From: Opitutales bacterium
GTDB taxonomy: Bacteria; Verrucomicrobiota; Verrucomicrobiia; Opitutales; UBA2987
DNA: 64,000 nucleotides
Assembly: GCA_021772515.1 (NCBI GenBank)
Contig: JAJFLU010000026.1
Span: 1-64,000 of the forward strand
Reading direction: 5' to 3'
Shown: positions 8,387 through 17,102 of the stretch, in pieces
Layout: every line of letters starts with the position of its first letter
Position numbering within the stretch: position 1 is the stretch's first letter
Notes under the pieces: generated by a model
What the model saw: the letters and a program-made list of their open reading frames with translations, nothing else
The model's database searches: none
What the model was told of the DNA's origin: nothing
Position numbers and translations under genes: made by a program

Positions 8387-10591
8387 ATGATCGGGACACA
8401 AGGAATAGCAGGTACCCTGCGAAGAACTCTGCTTCTGAAAGTCATCTCGAAACCACAGCCAAGCAGGGAGGATGTAAGCTCTGTTATCGAGCTGACATCA
8501 AGCAAGGTCGTCGAGGCTCTACATGCCCAGTCGATGACGCTCTATTTGATCGAGGGCAAGGAGATCGCTTTCAAGCATGTATACTATTCGCCCACTTTAT
8601 GGGAGGATGACCCGGAGAGAGAGGATGAATTCGAGGCCAAACGAGAGAAGCTGCTGGAGTTGAAAATCCCGCTCGGTTCGGGTGTGGTCGGCAAGGTGAT
8701 CGAGGATGGGAAAGCAGTATTTTTTAACCTTTCAGATGATGGCGACACCATGTTCTCGATGGCCAAGGATACCGGCTTTGACGTTACCTCCATGCTGACC
8801 GTTCCGCTGAGCACGAAGGATGGCAAGATAATCGGGGCGATCCAGGTGCTCAATAAGGAACCCGATGCGCCCGATGAAGAATTTCATCAGGACGACCTGT
8901 CCGTGGTCGAAGAAGTGGCCGAATACTCCACTCCATTACTCCAGCGCATGCTCGATTCCAAATTCGAGATCAGCGATGTGGAAACGGCCAAATATGTGGC
9001 CCGCTTTACCAACAATGACCTCATTACCAGTGAGGAGGAAATCGGTGTCGATGAAAAACTGGTCGAGGTGGTGGGCGATGCCATCATCCGGCGCGAGGGC
9101 ATTTTTCCCTATAAACGGATTACGCCGACCAGTGTGGCCGTGCTCATGCCGAACCCGCTGGACTACCAGAGGAAGGAGAGTTTTTTCACCGCTACGGAAC
9201 TGCATGTGGATGAAATTGCGGTCGCACCGGCATCCCTGGTTGAAAAGCTCCTTAAAAAGTATTTCAAAGAGGATACCTCCGCCCCCGCCGCCGACGAAGG
9301 GGATATGTCGGAACTGGTCGATGTGCTCGGAGCCGAGTACGACACCGGGGGTGAAGTCGGTGGAATAAGCGCCGAAGATGCCGATGACGAGGAATCGGCT
9401 CCCATCATTCAAATGGCCAACCGGATCATTGAGGATGCCTATATCTGCGGCGCGAGTGACATCCATATCGAGCCGCAGGAAAATGATTTGCTCATCCGCT
9501 ATCGCGTGGACGGCATTTGCGCGGAAAAGCTGAGGCTGCCCAAACAGGTGGGCGGCGGCTTGGTGGCTCGTCTGAAAATCATGAGCGATCTGGACATCGC
9601 TGAAAAACGCCTTCCTCAGGATGGCCGTATCGTCTTTAAGAAATATACCAAAAAGAATATGAATATCGACCTTCGTGTCGCCACCGGTCCGATGAATTTC
9701 GGTGAAAAGGTGGTTATGCGTATTCTCGACAAAAGCAAATCGACACTGCCTATCACCGCACTGGGATTTTCTGAGGAAAACCTCGGCCGTTACCGCAAGC
9801 AGATAACCTTGCCCTATGGGATGTTGTTGCACTGCGGCCCTACCGGCTCGGGGAAATCGATGACCCTGTTTGCCGCATTGGGCGAGGTGGCCCACCCGGG
9901 GATCAATGTGCAAACGGCCGAGGATCCGATCGAGTATACCCTTTCCGGCATCAATCAGATGCAGATGAAAAAAGAAATCGGACTCACCTTTGCGGCCGCT
10001 TTGCGCTGTTATCTCCGTATGGACCCCGACGTGATTCTGGTGGGAGAAATTCGTGACCAGGAAACGGCTGAAATCGCCATTGAGGCAGCGCTTACCGGTC
10101 ACTTGATGTTGAGCACCCTGCACACCAATGATGCCCCCAGCACCATCGCCCGTTTTGACGACATGGGCATCGAGCCGTTTATGATTTCAGCTTCCCTCCT
10201 GGTGGTCTGCGCCCAGCGGCTTATGCGCCGCGTCTGTAAAAACTGCAAGGAGGCCTATGTGCCCGAAGACAGCGAAAAGGAAATCATCGAAAAAGCTTTG
10301 GACTGGTGCGGTGAAGTATTTCGCGTTCCTGATGGCGGCTGCCCCATGTGCGGAGGCATTGGCTACAAAGGCCGGGTCGGTATCCATGAGCTGATGACCA
10401 ACAGCGAGGAATTGACCAAGGGAATCAACCAAAAAGTGGAAACGGCCGTATTAAAACGCATTGCTATGCGCACAGGCATGAAGACCCTTCACCAGGACAG
10501 TATGCTGAAGGCAAAAGAAGGGATTTCCACCATAATGGAAGGTCTTTCCAATGTGCCGCCGGATATGATCACAGCCGAGGGCGAAGGTTAG
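8387..10591 (+). CDS. GspE/PilB-type secretion or pilus ATPase with N-terminal GAF domain
   Basis: A hexameric assembly ATPase of type II secretion or type IV pilus systems, 734 residues. Residues about 25-190 form a GAF domain ([21 protein letters not shown], then a [18 protein letters not shown] strand). This is followed by a T2SSE N-terminal-like region and the ATPase core: HIEPQE segment, Walker [12 protein letters not shown] at about 484, and [16 protein letters not shown] at about 547. A zinc-binding pair of CxxC motifs (CKNC near 616, CPMCGG near 652) is typical of GspE/PilB. The start is supported by GAGAGGA upstream. No other pilus or secretion gene lies nearby, so the partner system is elsewhere. 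The GAF domain suggests control by a small ligand. Confidence 0.92.
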   Translation: MIGTQGIAGTLRRTLLLKVISKPQPSREDVSSVIELTSSKVVEALHAQSMTLYLIEGKEIAFKHVYYSPTLWEDDPEREDEFEAKREKLLELKIPLGSGVVGKVIEDGKAVFFNLSDDGDTMFSMAKDTGFDVTSMLTVPLSTKDGKIIGAIQVLNKEPDAPDEEFHQDDLSVVEEVAEYSTPLLQRMLDSKFEISDVETAKYVARFTNNDLITSEEEIGVDEKLVEVVGDAIIRREGIFPYKRITPTSVAVLMPNPLDYQRKESFFTATELHVDEIAVAPASLVEKLLKKYFKEDTSAPAADEGDMSELVDVLGAEYDTGGEVGGISAEDADDEESAPIIQMANRIIEDAYICGASDIHIEPQENDLLIRYRVDGICAEKLRLPKQVGGGLVARLKIMSDLDIAEKRLPQDGRIVFKKYTKKNMNIDLRVATGPMNFGEKVVMRILDKSKSTLPITALGFSEENLGRYRKQITLPYGMLLHCGPTGSGKSMTLFAALGEVAHPGINVQTAEDPIEYTLSGINQMQMKKEIGLTFAAALRCYLRMDPDVILVGEIRDQETAEIAIEAALTGHLMLSTLHTNDAPSTIARFDDMGIEPFMISASLLVVCAQRLMRRVCKNCKEAYVPEDSEKEIIEKALDWCGEVFRVPDGGCPMCGGIGYKGRVGIHELMTNSEELTKGINQKVETAVLKRIAMRTGMKTLHQDSMLKAKEGISTIMEGLSNVPPDMITAEGEG

Positions 10592-10634
10592 AACCTATCT
10601 CAACTTCATTCATCTACGAATTTGAGATAGGTAC
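10591..10634. repeat. Relic of the MITE-like element, forming a hairpin at the gspE stop
   Basis: ACCTATCTCAA (10593-10603) and its exact complement TTGAGATAGGT (10622-10632) flank an 18-base loop. Both arms, and the loop segment CATTCATC followed by CGA, match the ends of the 278-bp element at 16585-16862. This copy therefore looks like an internal deletion joining the left tip to the right 35 bases. The G at 10591 is both the first base of the repeat and the last base of the gspE TAG stop. It lies between convergent genes and may work as a bidirectional terminator. Confidence 0.7.
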
Positions 10635-10637
10635 AAA

Positions 10638-13235
10638 TTAATCGCCCAATTTTCTGACCTGCGGCGGCATTTTAGGCTGAGTTGTCACCCATATGGGGCT
10701 GGACCAGGCCTGCTCGGTGTTGTCCTGTGTCACCCGCAGGTAATAGCTGTGGATTTCGGCATCGGAAATCTCGTCCTCCATCTCAAAGCTTAACTGGCGG
10801 GTGTCCTCCGAAGGCAGGAGCTCGCCGCCCGCCGGTTGACCCGCGTCATAAAGCACAAAGGTCCCTTCGGCGCTATCCGGATTCTGCGAAACGCGCACTG
10901 CGGCATAGGTATCGACCAAATCTTTGACGATTTCGATCCGGTCGATGGCATCCGTCCCCTTTGCCTCAACTTTCAAATTGAGATGGCTGACACCGGCGAT
11001 TTCCGAGCCCATGGGCTGGCCGTTGATGGTGAATTCGATGATGATTTTATCGCCCGTTGTTGCATAGATACGGCGGCTGCGGACGGCCTCGAAAACCGAC
11101 TCCCGATCGAGACTTTCGGCCAAAACCGCCGTCAATCCCCCCTGACCGGGTATCAGGTGGTGGGTGTCGCTGGCCCCCATTGCTCCCAGTCGGTAACCTT
11201 TGCTGAGCGCATCCTGATATTGATGCCCGGGCACTTGGCGGCGGCCCTGCCAGGGATTGCTGTAATACTCGAACCTCCCATGCCAGGAGGTAATTTCGAA
11301 ATTCGGCTCGACCTGTGGATCGTGGTTATCGGTGTTCCAGCGGCCCCATTGGGCCTGCCCCGGATGGTGGGTGGACATGAGGCCATCGTGTTCACGGGCA
11401 TGGTCGTAAAGCTTCTCGATGGTGTCGGCGGCCTTTTCGTTGGTTCCGTAATGTGGGGCGACATCCTGTTTATACAAAACCACTCGGTGACCGTATTTTT
11501 GCGTCCCATCGGTCCATTCGAAGCCGGTAAAACTGATAAATTTTCCGGGATCGGTAAACTCCCGTGCCAGCAACTGGAGTTCACTGTATTGTCCGTTTTG
11601 CAGTCGGCCCATCTCGGAATGGTCCGTCACTACCGCGAAATCCAGTCCGTATTTATCCCGTCCCAGGGTCAAAATCTGGTCCGGCCAGCCGATTTTGGCA
11701 TCGGATAATACAGAATGGCTGTGGGGGTCGCCAAAATAGATGCCATAAAGCCCGTCTGCGGTACGGATTGTGCCGGGAGGCGGACCCGGAATGGCGGGCT
11801 CTTTTGCGGATTCCGAATTAAAAACCTCCTCCGGCACAGTCATTAGAGGCGCGAAAATCCAGTCTTCCGCCATCGTTTTGGGCAACTCCAAACGGCCCAC
11901 AAAAATGTTGTTTGGCAGATCCTTGGTATTGAAGATATCCACATCGCCCCTGCCCAGACTGGAATTGGGATCGATGGGTTTGGCCTGCCCCTCCCAGGCC
12001 ATCCAGAGATCATTTTCGCGGTCCAAAACGAAGGACGGCCACTGATCTTTACCGAGATACGGCTTGGTTAAATTCAACTCGCCGTACCAGGCGGATACAT
12101 TGAGGTCGTAGACTCGGGCAAAAAGGTCGAAATTATGGGCGCCCGTGGCATCTGTCCGCCAAACGACCCAAAGACGCCGCTGGGGACCGTCGATAAAAAC
12201 CCGAGGGTAGCTCTGAGTTTGCTTCCAATGCCATTTGGGCGGGACGGCGGCATGAGGAGATTTATTGACCGCTCCAAAACTCGCCTGACCGGGGAGCGCC
12301 GCCGAAACCACTCCAGGCGGCGTCAGCCAAAGGCCATCGCGGTAGCAGCGCACAAAAGCATCGCCGAGATGCCTGTCCGTCCGCACCAAATCGCCGGAAT
12401 GGGCGCGCATGGAATTCCAGGCCACCCAGAGATCGCCCGTATTGGGATCGGTGGCCAAGGATGGGGTGTCATCAAAAGCGGCATCGGCGGTAACCTGTTC
12501 GAGAGCGCCAACCTCGATTGATCCGCCCATTTCCTTGGTTTGCCAGTTTGCGGAACTCAGAAATATGTCGTAATTACCGGTCCGGTTACTATCCCAGGCG
12601 AGCCAGACCCCGCCACCGGGCTTTGGGGCCAAAACCGGCCTCCGATCCTGTCCATCGGGATAGACGATCACGGGATCACTCCAGGAATTCTTGCCGCCAT
12701 TATCTTGCCAAACGCGCAGATTGATCGACATTTTTGAACCGCTGATATTTTCAGAGGCGAGCCAGACGCGTCCCTCATCATCGAGACATAACTGCGGGTG
12801 CAATTCGTTTCCCGGAGAGGAGCCGATTCGTTTTTCGGAGCCCCATTTCAAATTTTTTCCAAGTCGGCGCTCGTAAAGGCTCCATACTCCATCCCGACGG
12901 CCATGCCAGACCAGCAGGAGATTTCCGCTCGAATCGGCAATCAACGCGGGACCAGACTCCACGCCTTCTCCCGCTGACATTATTTCTGGTTCCGACCACT
13001 CGTTTCCGAGGTAACTGCGCACGATTATGCGGTCTTTTTTATCGAGGGCTGATACCGCCGCCAACCATCTACGACCCTCGCCATCGAGGGCAAGCGAGGC
13101 ATATTTATCGGATTCGACCGCCCGCAGGGTATGAACATTTTTGAGATACGGATTCGATTCGGCAGAGGCGCTCGCAGTTATGCCCATACCGCAAATAGTT
13201 ATCAATAATGGGGTTAAAACCTTACTAATTCTCAT
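10638..13235 (-). CDS. Secreted beta-propeller protein with C-terminal DUF3604/PHP-like domain
   Basis: An 865-residue exported protein. Starting at ATG 13235, the N-terminus is a clear signal peptide (MRISKVLTPLLITICGMG, then ASASAES). The first half, about residues 30-480, contains repeated sialidase/propeller-like blades with W-x-A-W and 'G.lwlaW.s.R.G..dif' patterns. The second half is a DUF3604 domain related to PHP metal-dependent phosphoesterases: GDPHSHSVLSDA, VTDHSEMGRL, STHHPGQ and GASDTHH supply histidine and aspartate ligands. The reaction is not known. An upstream start at 13274 would overlap the adenosine deaminase stop and spoil the signal peptide. The gene follows add on the same strand by 22 bases, so co-transcription is possible. 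Confidence 0.8.
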   Translation of the reverse strand: MRISKVLTPLLITICGMGITASASAESNPYLKNVHTLRAVESDKYASLALDGEGRRWLAAVSALDKKDRIIVRSYLGNEWSEPEIMSAGEGVESGPALIADSSGNLLLVWHGRRDGVWSLYERRLGKNLKWGSEKRIGSSPGNELHPQLCLDDEGRVWLASENISGSKMSINLRVWQDNGGKNSWSDPVIVYPDGQDRRPVLAPKPGGGVWLAWDSNRTGNYDIFLSSANWQTKEMGGSIEVGALEQVTADAAFDDTPSLATDPNTGDLWVAWNSMRAHSGDLVRTDRHLGDAFVRCYRDGLWLTPPGVVSAALPGQASFGAVNKSPHAAVPPKWHWKQTQSYPRVFIDGPQRRLWVVWRTDATGAHNFDLFARVYDLNVSAWYGELNLTKPYLGKDQWPSFVLDRENDLWMAWEGQAKPIDPNSSLGRGDVDIFNTKDLPNNIFVGRLELPKTMAEDWIFAPLMTVPEEVFNSESAKEPAIPGPPPGTIRTADGLYGIYFGDPHSHSVLSDAKIGWPDQILTLGRDKYGLDFAVVTDHSEMGRLQNGQYSELQLLAREFTDPGKFISFTGFEWTDGTQKYGHRVVLYKQDVAPHYGTNEKAADTIEKLYDHAREHDGLMSTHHPGQAQWGRWNTDNHDPQVEPNFEITSWHGRFEYYSNPWQGRRQVPGHQYQDALSKGYRLGAMGASDTHHLIPGQGGLTAVLAESLDRESVFEAVRSRRIYATTGDKIIIEFTINGQPMGSEIAGVSHLNLKVEAKGTDAIDRIEIVKDLVDTYAAVRVSQNPDSAEGTFVLYDAGQPAGGELLPSEDTRQLSFEMEDEISDAEIHSYYLRVTQDNTEQAWSSPIWVTTQPKMPPQVRKLGD

Positions 13236-13257
13236 GGCCAAGATTCTGTATAGGAAA

Positions 13258-14343
13258 TTAATTCGAGGCGGCAATTTCTTCGCGCACTTTTTTGAATCCG
13301 GGTTTTATCACATCAAAGATAATGCGCACTCGCTCCTTATAGGTGCAAAAGGCTGATTTAATGGCGTTCATGGTCAGCCGTTCGATTTTTCTCAAATCGA
13401 TTCCGAAAACGTCGACTGCAGTCATGTATTCCTTGGTCAATGTGGTGTCGCTCATCAAGCGATCATCGGTATTGAGAAAAACGCGAAATCCCAACCGCAG
13501 GAGATCGCCGAAAGGGTGATTTTCGAGTTTGTCGACGGCCCCGGTGTGGACATTGCTCAAAAGGCAAATCTCGAGGGGAATGCGTTTGTCCAAAATGTAT
13601 TGTGAAAGCGGCCCGAGGGAGACCAAATTGCCCTTCTTGTCGTAGCCGAAGTCCTCTATCAGGCGGGTGGCGTGGCCTATTCGGTGGGTGCCGCAATACT
13701 GGATGGCCTGCCAGATGGACTGCTTTCCAAATGCCTCCCCGGCATGGATCGTGATGTTGAAATTCTCTCTTTTGATAAACTGAAAGGCATCCAGATGCTC
13801 CTTGGGCGGGTAGCCTCCCTCTTCTCCCGCGAGGTCGAAACCGACCACTCCCTGTTTGCGGAAATTGACGGCTAATTCGGCCATTTCGAGGGAACGCCGC
13901 ATGTTTCTCATGCCGCAAATAATCAACCCGTAATTTACCCCGAAGTCCTTCTTACCCCTTTCCAGACCTTCGAGAACATAACCGACAATTTCCTCCGAAT
14001 ACAGCCCGCGGTCAGTCAGAAGATGCGGACAAAAACGGGTCTCGATGTAGCAGACCCCGTCGTGATACATATCTTCCATAACTTCGTAGGCCACCCGTTC
14101 GAGGGCATCCCTGGTTTGCATGACCGCGCAGGTATGGACGAAGCCCTCGAGGTATTCGACGAGGCTGCCCTTGTTGGCCCCGTGGTGAAACCATTCCGAC
14201 AGCTCATCGGGGTCAGTGGTGGGCAGTTCCTTGTAGTTAATATCCTTGGCCAGATCGATGACCGTTTGTGGTCGCAGCCCCCCATCAAGGTGGTCATGCA
14301 ATTGAACTTTGGGCACTTGGCGGATTATGTCTTCGGTAATCAT
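13258..14343 (-). CDS. add: Adenosine deaminase
   Basis: Deaminates adenosine to inosine, feeding purine salvage or catabolism. It has 361 residues from ATG 14343, normal for the family. Zinc and substrate motifs are present: VQLHDHLDGGLRP at the N-terminus (the HxH pair), ITIHAGEAFG, GHATRL, and FLNTDDRLMSDTTLTKEY near the C-terminus. A longer frame to 14481 runs into the GATGCAGGAT repeat region and would add a meaningless 46-residue tail, so I reject it; AAAGG lies about eleven bases upstream of the chosen start. Downstream of the mocA-like gene and ssnA on the same strand, it forms part of a purine-related block. Confidence 0.93.
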   Translation of the reverse strand: MITEDIIRQVPKVQLHDHLDGGLRPQTVIDLAKDINYKELPTTDPDELSEWFHHGANKGSLVEYLEGFVHTCAVMQTRDALERVAYEVMEDMYHDGVCYIETRFCPHLLTDRGLYSEEIVGYVLEGLERGKKDFGVNYGLIICGMRNMRRSLEMAELAVNFRKQGVVGFDLAGEEGGYPPKEHLDAFQFIKRENFNITIHAGEAFGKQSIWQAIQYCGTHRIGHATRLIEDFGYDKKGNLVSLGPLSQYILDKRIPLEICLLSNVHTGAVDKLENHPFGDLLRLGFRVFLNTDDRLMSDTTLTKEYMTAVDVFGIDLRKIERLTMNAIKSAFCTYKERVRIIFDVIKPGFKKVREEIAASN

Positions 14344-14396
14344 ATTCGGGATATACCTTTTTTTTTCATATTTGCAAATAATATGAGGCGGGGGAT

Positions 14397-14530
14397 TGGG
14401 GAAAGATGCAGGATGCAGGATGGGAGAAGAAGAGATGCAGGATGCAGGATTCGAGGGGGAAATTTCTAAGGTTACGGTCAAGACAGGGTTTACGGTTTGG
14501 ATAGTTGGTTTTCCATCCTGTAACCTGCAT
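14397..14530. repeat. GATGCAGGAT repeat cluster with an inverted copy
   Basis: On the plus strand two blocks of GATGCAGGATGCAGGAT occur at about 14405-14422 and 14434-14450. Near the far end, CATCCTGTAACCTGCATC (14513-14530) is the inverted form of the same word. The whole add-mocA gap is thus bracketed by inverted copies. Related copies occur inside the mocA-like gene (14969-15000) and singly near 63957. This looks like a genome-specific dispersed repeat. Confidence 0.75.
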
Positions 14531-15207
14531 CATTCAATTCCCATCAAATCTTGGGCGTCTTCGAAATCTTTTTTGTGGTTCATGTTTAGCAGGATGATTT
14601 TTTCCTGAACGGGTATTTTACGCAAATTTTCCGGGACGAGCTTCTTTATTTGACTGTCGAGACGCGCCTGTGGGTCGCTGAATGGCAGGGTGCGTAATTT
14701 CTCGAAAAACGAAGCGGCGGCTAATATCGGGTGTCCGCCGCGCCCTTGATACACCGGAACACAGACTTCGACCCCCGGCTGCAAGGCGGTTTGGAGTGCT
14801 TGCAAAACCTCACCCGATGGGCAGGGTACATCCACCGGCAGGACAAAGGCTGGCGTGCCCGGCAACATCTCCCGCAAACGGTTCCAGCCGGTAATCAGCG
14901 AGGAAAAAGGGCCGTTTTCGGGTTCCGAATTCATCGCCAACGCCATCCAAGGCAACTCTCCTTCCCAATCCAGCATCCCGCATCCAGCATCCCGCATCCA
15001 CGCTCCCCAATCTGGCATTTTCTCCAAATATTCCTCGCGGTGGTAACCGAGCACTACCACTGCCTTGCGACCTCCGGCGGCGGCAAATCTCCGCAGTTGC
15101 ACTTCCAGCCAGGGTCGTCCGCCTACTTTGACCAATCCCTTGGGCTCGCCCATGCGGCGGGATTCACCGGCCGCGAGTATTATCAGTGGGGGGAGGGTCC
15201 CATTCAT
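14530..15207 (-). CDS. MocA/MobA-like molybdenum cofactor nucleotidyltransferase
   Basis: A 225-residue NTP-transferase of the MobA-like fold, most like MocA/YgfJ enzymes that attach CMP to molybdopterin for xanthine-dehydrogenase-type enzymes. The nucleotide motif LAAGESRRMGEPKGLV is near the N-terminus, with GRPWLE, VPVDVPCPS (metal-binding DxP region) and GRGGHPI further on. The start at 15207 gives the family N-terminus; the longer frame overlaps ssnA. The gene lies immediately downstream of ssnA on the same strand, matching the ssnA/mocA pairing seen in selenium-dependent hydroxylase loci. Oddity: about 12 residues (WMRDAGCGMLDWEG) before NSEPENGPFSSL are encoded by the GATGCGGGAT repeat and look like an in-frame insertion in a surface loop. 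Confidence 0.85.
   Translation of the reverse strand: MNGTLPPLIILAAGESRRMGEPKGLVKVGGRPWLEVQLRRFAAAGGRKAVVVLGYHREEYLEKMPDWGAWMRDAGCGMLDWEGELPWMALAMNSEPENGPFSSLITGWNRLREMLPGTPAFVLPVDVPCPSGEVLQALQTALQPGVEVCVPVYQGRGGHPILAAASFFEKLRTLPFSDPQARLDSQIKKLVPENLRKIPVQEKIILLNMNHKKDFEDAQDLMGIE
14966..15004 (-). repeat. GATGC(G)GGAT repeat inside the mocA-like coding sequence
   Basis: On the minus strand the units GGATGCGGGATGCTGGAT occur twice in tandem within the coding frame. They resemble the GATGCAGGATGCAGGAT units in the adjacent intergenic region. In this frame the repeat encodes WMRDAGCGMLD and keeps the gene open. Confidence 0.7.
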
Positions 15208-15241
15208 TGAGCAGGTGACGGAAATGGGTAAAAATGGCAGT

Positions 15242-16570
15242 TCAAAATCGGTCCCAGAGGGCTTGCGAGAGCTCTCTTGCACGGGCGGCGATGCGTTCTT
15301 CGTCGATGCCGACTAGCTGGTGGTCGCGCATGAGAATTTTACCCCCGGCAATGGTCGTCCGGACCGAGGAATGGGCCACTCCGAAGCACATGTGACCGAC
15401 AAAGGAATCCTCGTTGAAAGGCGTCGGGGGGGTGTAATCCATCAGAACGATGTCGGCCAGACTGCCTTCTTCGAGTTTGCCGATGCTTTCGTCCCAATAG
15501 CGGCTGATTATTTTGCGGTTATTGACCAAAAGGGCATTCCAAACCTGCATGAAACCGACGCTGGGATTCGACTTGCTGATATGTTGAGCCCACAGCGCCA
15601 CCCTCGCCTCTTCGAGCATATTGTTGGTCATCGAGTCGCTTCCCATACCGTAGAGGATGCCTTTCTCGATGAGCTTGACGACATCGGCGACCCCCACCGC
15701 GTTGTTGAGGTTGGACTGTGCCAAGTGCATCCCGATGGTGTCCGTTTCGGCCAGCAGGTTCATTTCGGCCTCATCGACGTGGATGCAGTGGGCGCAAATT
15801 GTCTGCGGGCCGAGCACGCCGAATTTATGGAGCCTTTCGACCACCCTCATGCCGTGGTGTTTCAGGCTGTGGTCCTGATCGGCCTGATCTTCGGCGGTGT
15901 GGATGTGAAACCCGACGCCGAGTTCGCGGGCTGCTTTGACGGCTTTTGTGAGGGTGTCGTCGTTTATGGTAAAAGCGGCATGGAGCCCGAAAAGGGCTTT
16001 GATGCGGGGGGAGTTTTCGGCCTGTTTGGCTTTGATGAATTCGACGTTTTCGGTATGCCCGTCCGCCGCCACCTGCGGGCCGTCCCTGTCCGTCAACTCG
16101 AAACAGAGGGAGCCGCGCAAACCGGTTTCGAGGACGGCTTTTTCGATCAATTCGAGGGTGCCGCGCACATGGCCTTCGCTGGCGTGGTGGTCGATGAGGG
16201 TGGTGGTTCCGTGTTTGACGGCATCGACACAACTGACCAATGCGCTGTAGTAGGAGTCCTCCGGGGTGAGCAGCCGGTCGAGCCGCCACCAAAGATTTTC
16301 GAGGACTTCGACAAAATTATTGGAGGGCGGGACTTTCCCCAACCCACGGGCGAAGGCGCTGTAAAAATGGGTGTGGGCATTGATGAACCCCGGTAAAACG
16401 AGCTGGCCGCTGGCATCGATGACCTCATCGGCGGTCTGGTCCGGCATATCCGCAGTGGGGGCGATTTTTTTAATGACGCCGTTTTCAACCAGCAGGGAAT
16501 GATCGGTCAAAATCCGGTTGTTTTCCCCCAGCGTAGCCAGGGTGCCGTTTTTTATCAAAAGAGTGCTCAT
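15242..16570 (-). CDS. ssnA: SsnA-type amidohydrolase
   Basis: A 442-residue cytosine-deaminase/TRZ-like metal-dependent hydrolase of the SsnA family, the same length as SsnA elsewhere. Metal motifs are visible: PGFINAHTHFYSAFARGL (HxH), FHIHTAEDQ, CAHCIHVDEAE and GMGSDSMTNNMLEEAR (catalytic Asp). SsnA is a marker of selenium-dependent molybdenum hydroxylase loci and sits in E. coli-type purine catabolic clusters. It probably hydrolyses an amidine or purine-derived ring, but no reaction is assigned with certainty. It is upstream of the MocA-like gene with a 35-base gap to the ATG chosen there. Confidence 0.9.
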   Translation of the reverse strand: MSTLLIKNGTLATLGENNRILTDHSLLVENGVIKKIAPTADMPDQTADEVIDASGQLVLPGFINAHTHFYSAFARGLGKVPPSNNFVEVLENLWWRLDRLLTPEDSYYSALVSCVDAVKHGTTTLIDHHASEGHVRGTLELIEKAVLETGLRGSLCFELTDRDGPQVAADGHTENVEFIKAKQAENSPRIKALFGLHAAFTINDDTLTKAVKAARELGVGFHIHTAEDQADQDHSLKHHGMRVVERLHKFGVLGPQTICAHCIHVDEAEMNLLAETDTIGMHLAQSNLNNAVGVADVVKLIEKGILYGMGSDSMTNNMLEEARVALWAQHISKSNPSVGFMQVWNALLVNNRKIISRYWDESIGKLEEGSLADIVLMDYTPPTPFNEDSFVGHMCFGVAHSSVRTTIAGGKILMRDHQLVGIDEERIAARARELSQALWDRF

Positions 16571-16584
16571 AGAAAAAAATTAAT

Positions 16585-16862
16585 TAGAACCTATCTCAAA
16601 TTCGATGATGATGATGCAGAGAGCAATTATATATTTTGAGCAAGGCGCGACGGGGCTTACTGGGCTAGAAGCCCTGTGGCCCCGTCGGAACGCCGCTCAA
16701 AACCATAAATGCCTCTGTCCGAAGGATTTGTGCGGCACGCAGGCACCTGCGGCGTTGGTTTGCACCCGAAGGGCTTCTAGCCCATCGTGGTGCAAATCCG
16801 CCTGGCATCTGCCCCCGTGGCGCTACAAACATCATTCATCCGCGATTTTGAGATAGGTTCTA
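16585..16862. mobile_element. MITE-like element with perfect 16-bp terminal inverted repeats
   Basis: TAGAACCTATCTCAAA at 16585-16600 is the exact reverse complement of 16847-16862. The ends can be read as GAACCTATCTCAAA flanked by TA on both sides, as expected for an element that duplicates a TA target. The 278-bp interior has no open reading frame of note. It carries two internal palindromes that pair with each other, GGGCTAGAAGCCC (16662-16674) and GGGCTTCTAGCCC (16771-16783). A deleted copy is at 10591-10634. It is probably mobilised by an IS elsewhere in the genome; the IS family (IS5-like or IS630-like by target) is inference. Confidence 0.75.
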
Positions 16863-16890
16863 AGTAGAAATAGAAAAAGAAAAATGAACG

Positions 16891-16920
16891 AACCGCAGAT
16901 TTCGCAGAAGGACACAGATA
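16891..16920. repeat. CGCAGATTTC-type dispersed repeat
   Basis: CCGCAGATTTCGCAGAAGG followed by ACACAGATAAG belongs to a word family also found at 37552-37580 and, inverted, at 37615-37645 and near 38001. It lies in the noncoding stretch 16863-17102, which otherwise holds no gene I can support. Confidence 0.5.
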
Positions 16921-17102
16921 AGAAAAAAAGAAGGAAAGAAAACCACGCCGCGCCCAGCCCAGCCAAAGTATTTTCCAACCAACGACTTCCACCTGTCAAC
17001 GGAAAACCCGAAAGCGGGGGATTCGCGAGCTGCCCAACCCCCAATTCAATCAAGGCAATTATAAATCAGGATGGTTGATTCCTTATTCTGTCTTCAGGCC
17101 GA

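Noticed and set aside
8936-10123. 395-residue open frame on the minus strand opposite the GspE-like gene
   Set aside because: It has no recognisable motifs and is fully explained as the antisense of a well-supported gene with Walker motifs.
14397-14460. CRISPR-like array (short repeated words)
   Set aside because: Units are contiguous or irregularly spaced, very short, and lack unique spacers; no cas genes in the window.
13235-14481. Longer starts for the DUF3604 gene (13274) and adenosine deaminase (14481)
   Set aside because: Both overlap repeats or neighbouring stops and add residues that break the signal peptide or the family N-terminus.
15320-16396. 358-residue plus-strand frame opposite ssnA
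   Set aside because: It is the complement of a clear amidohydrolase gene; its composition (repeated GVxxFDxF-like stretches) reflects GC-rich antisense coding.
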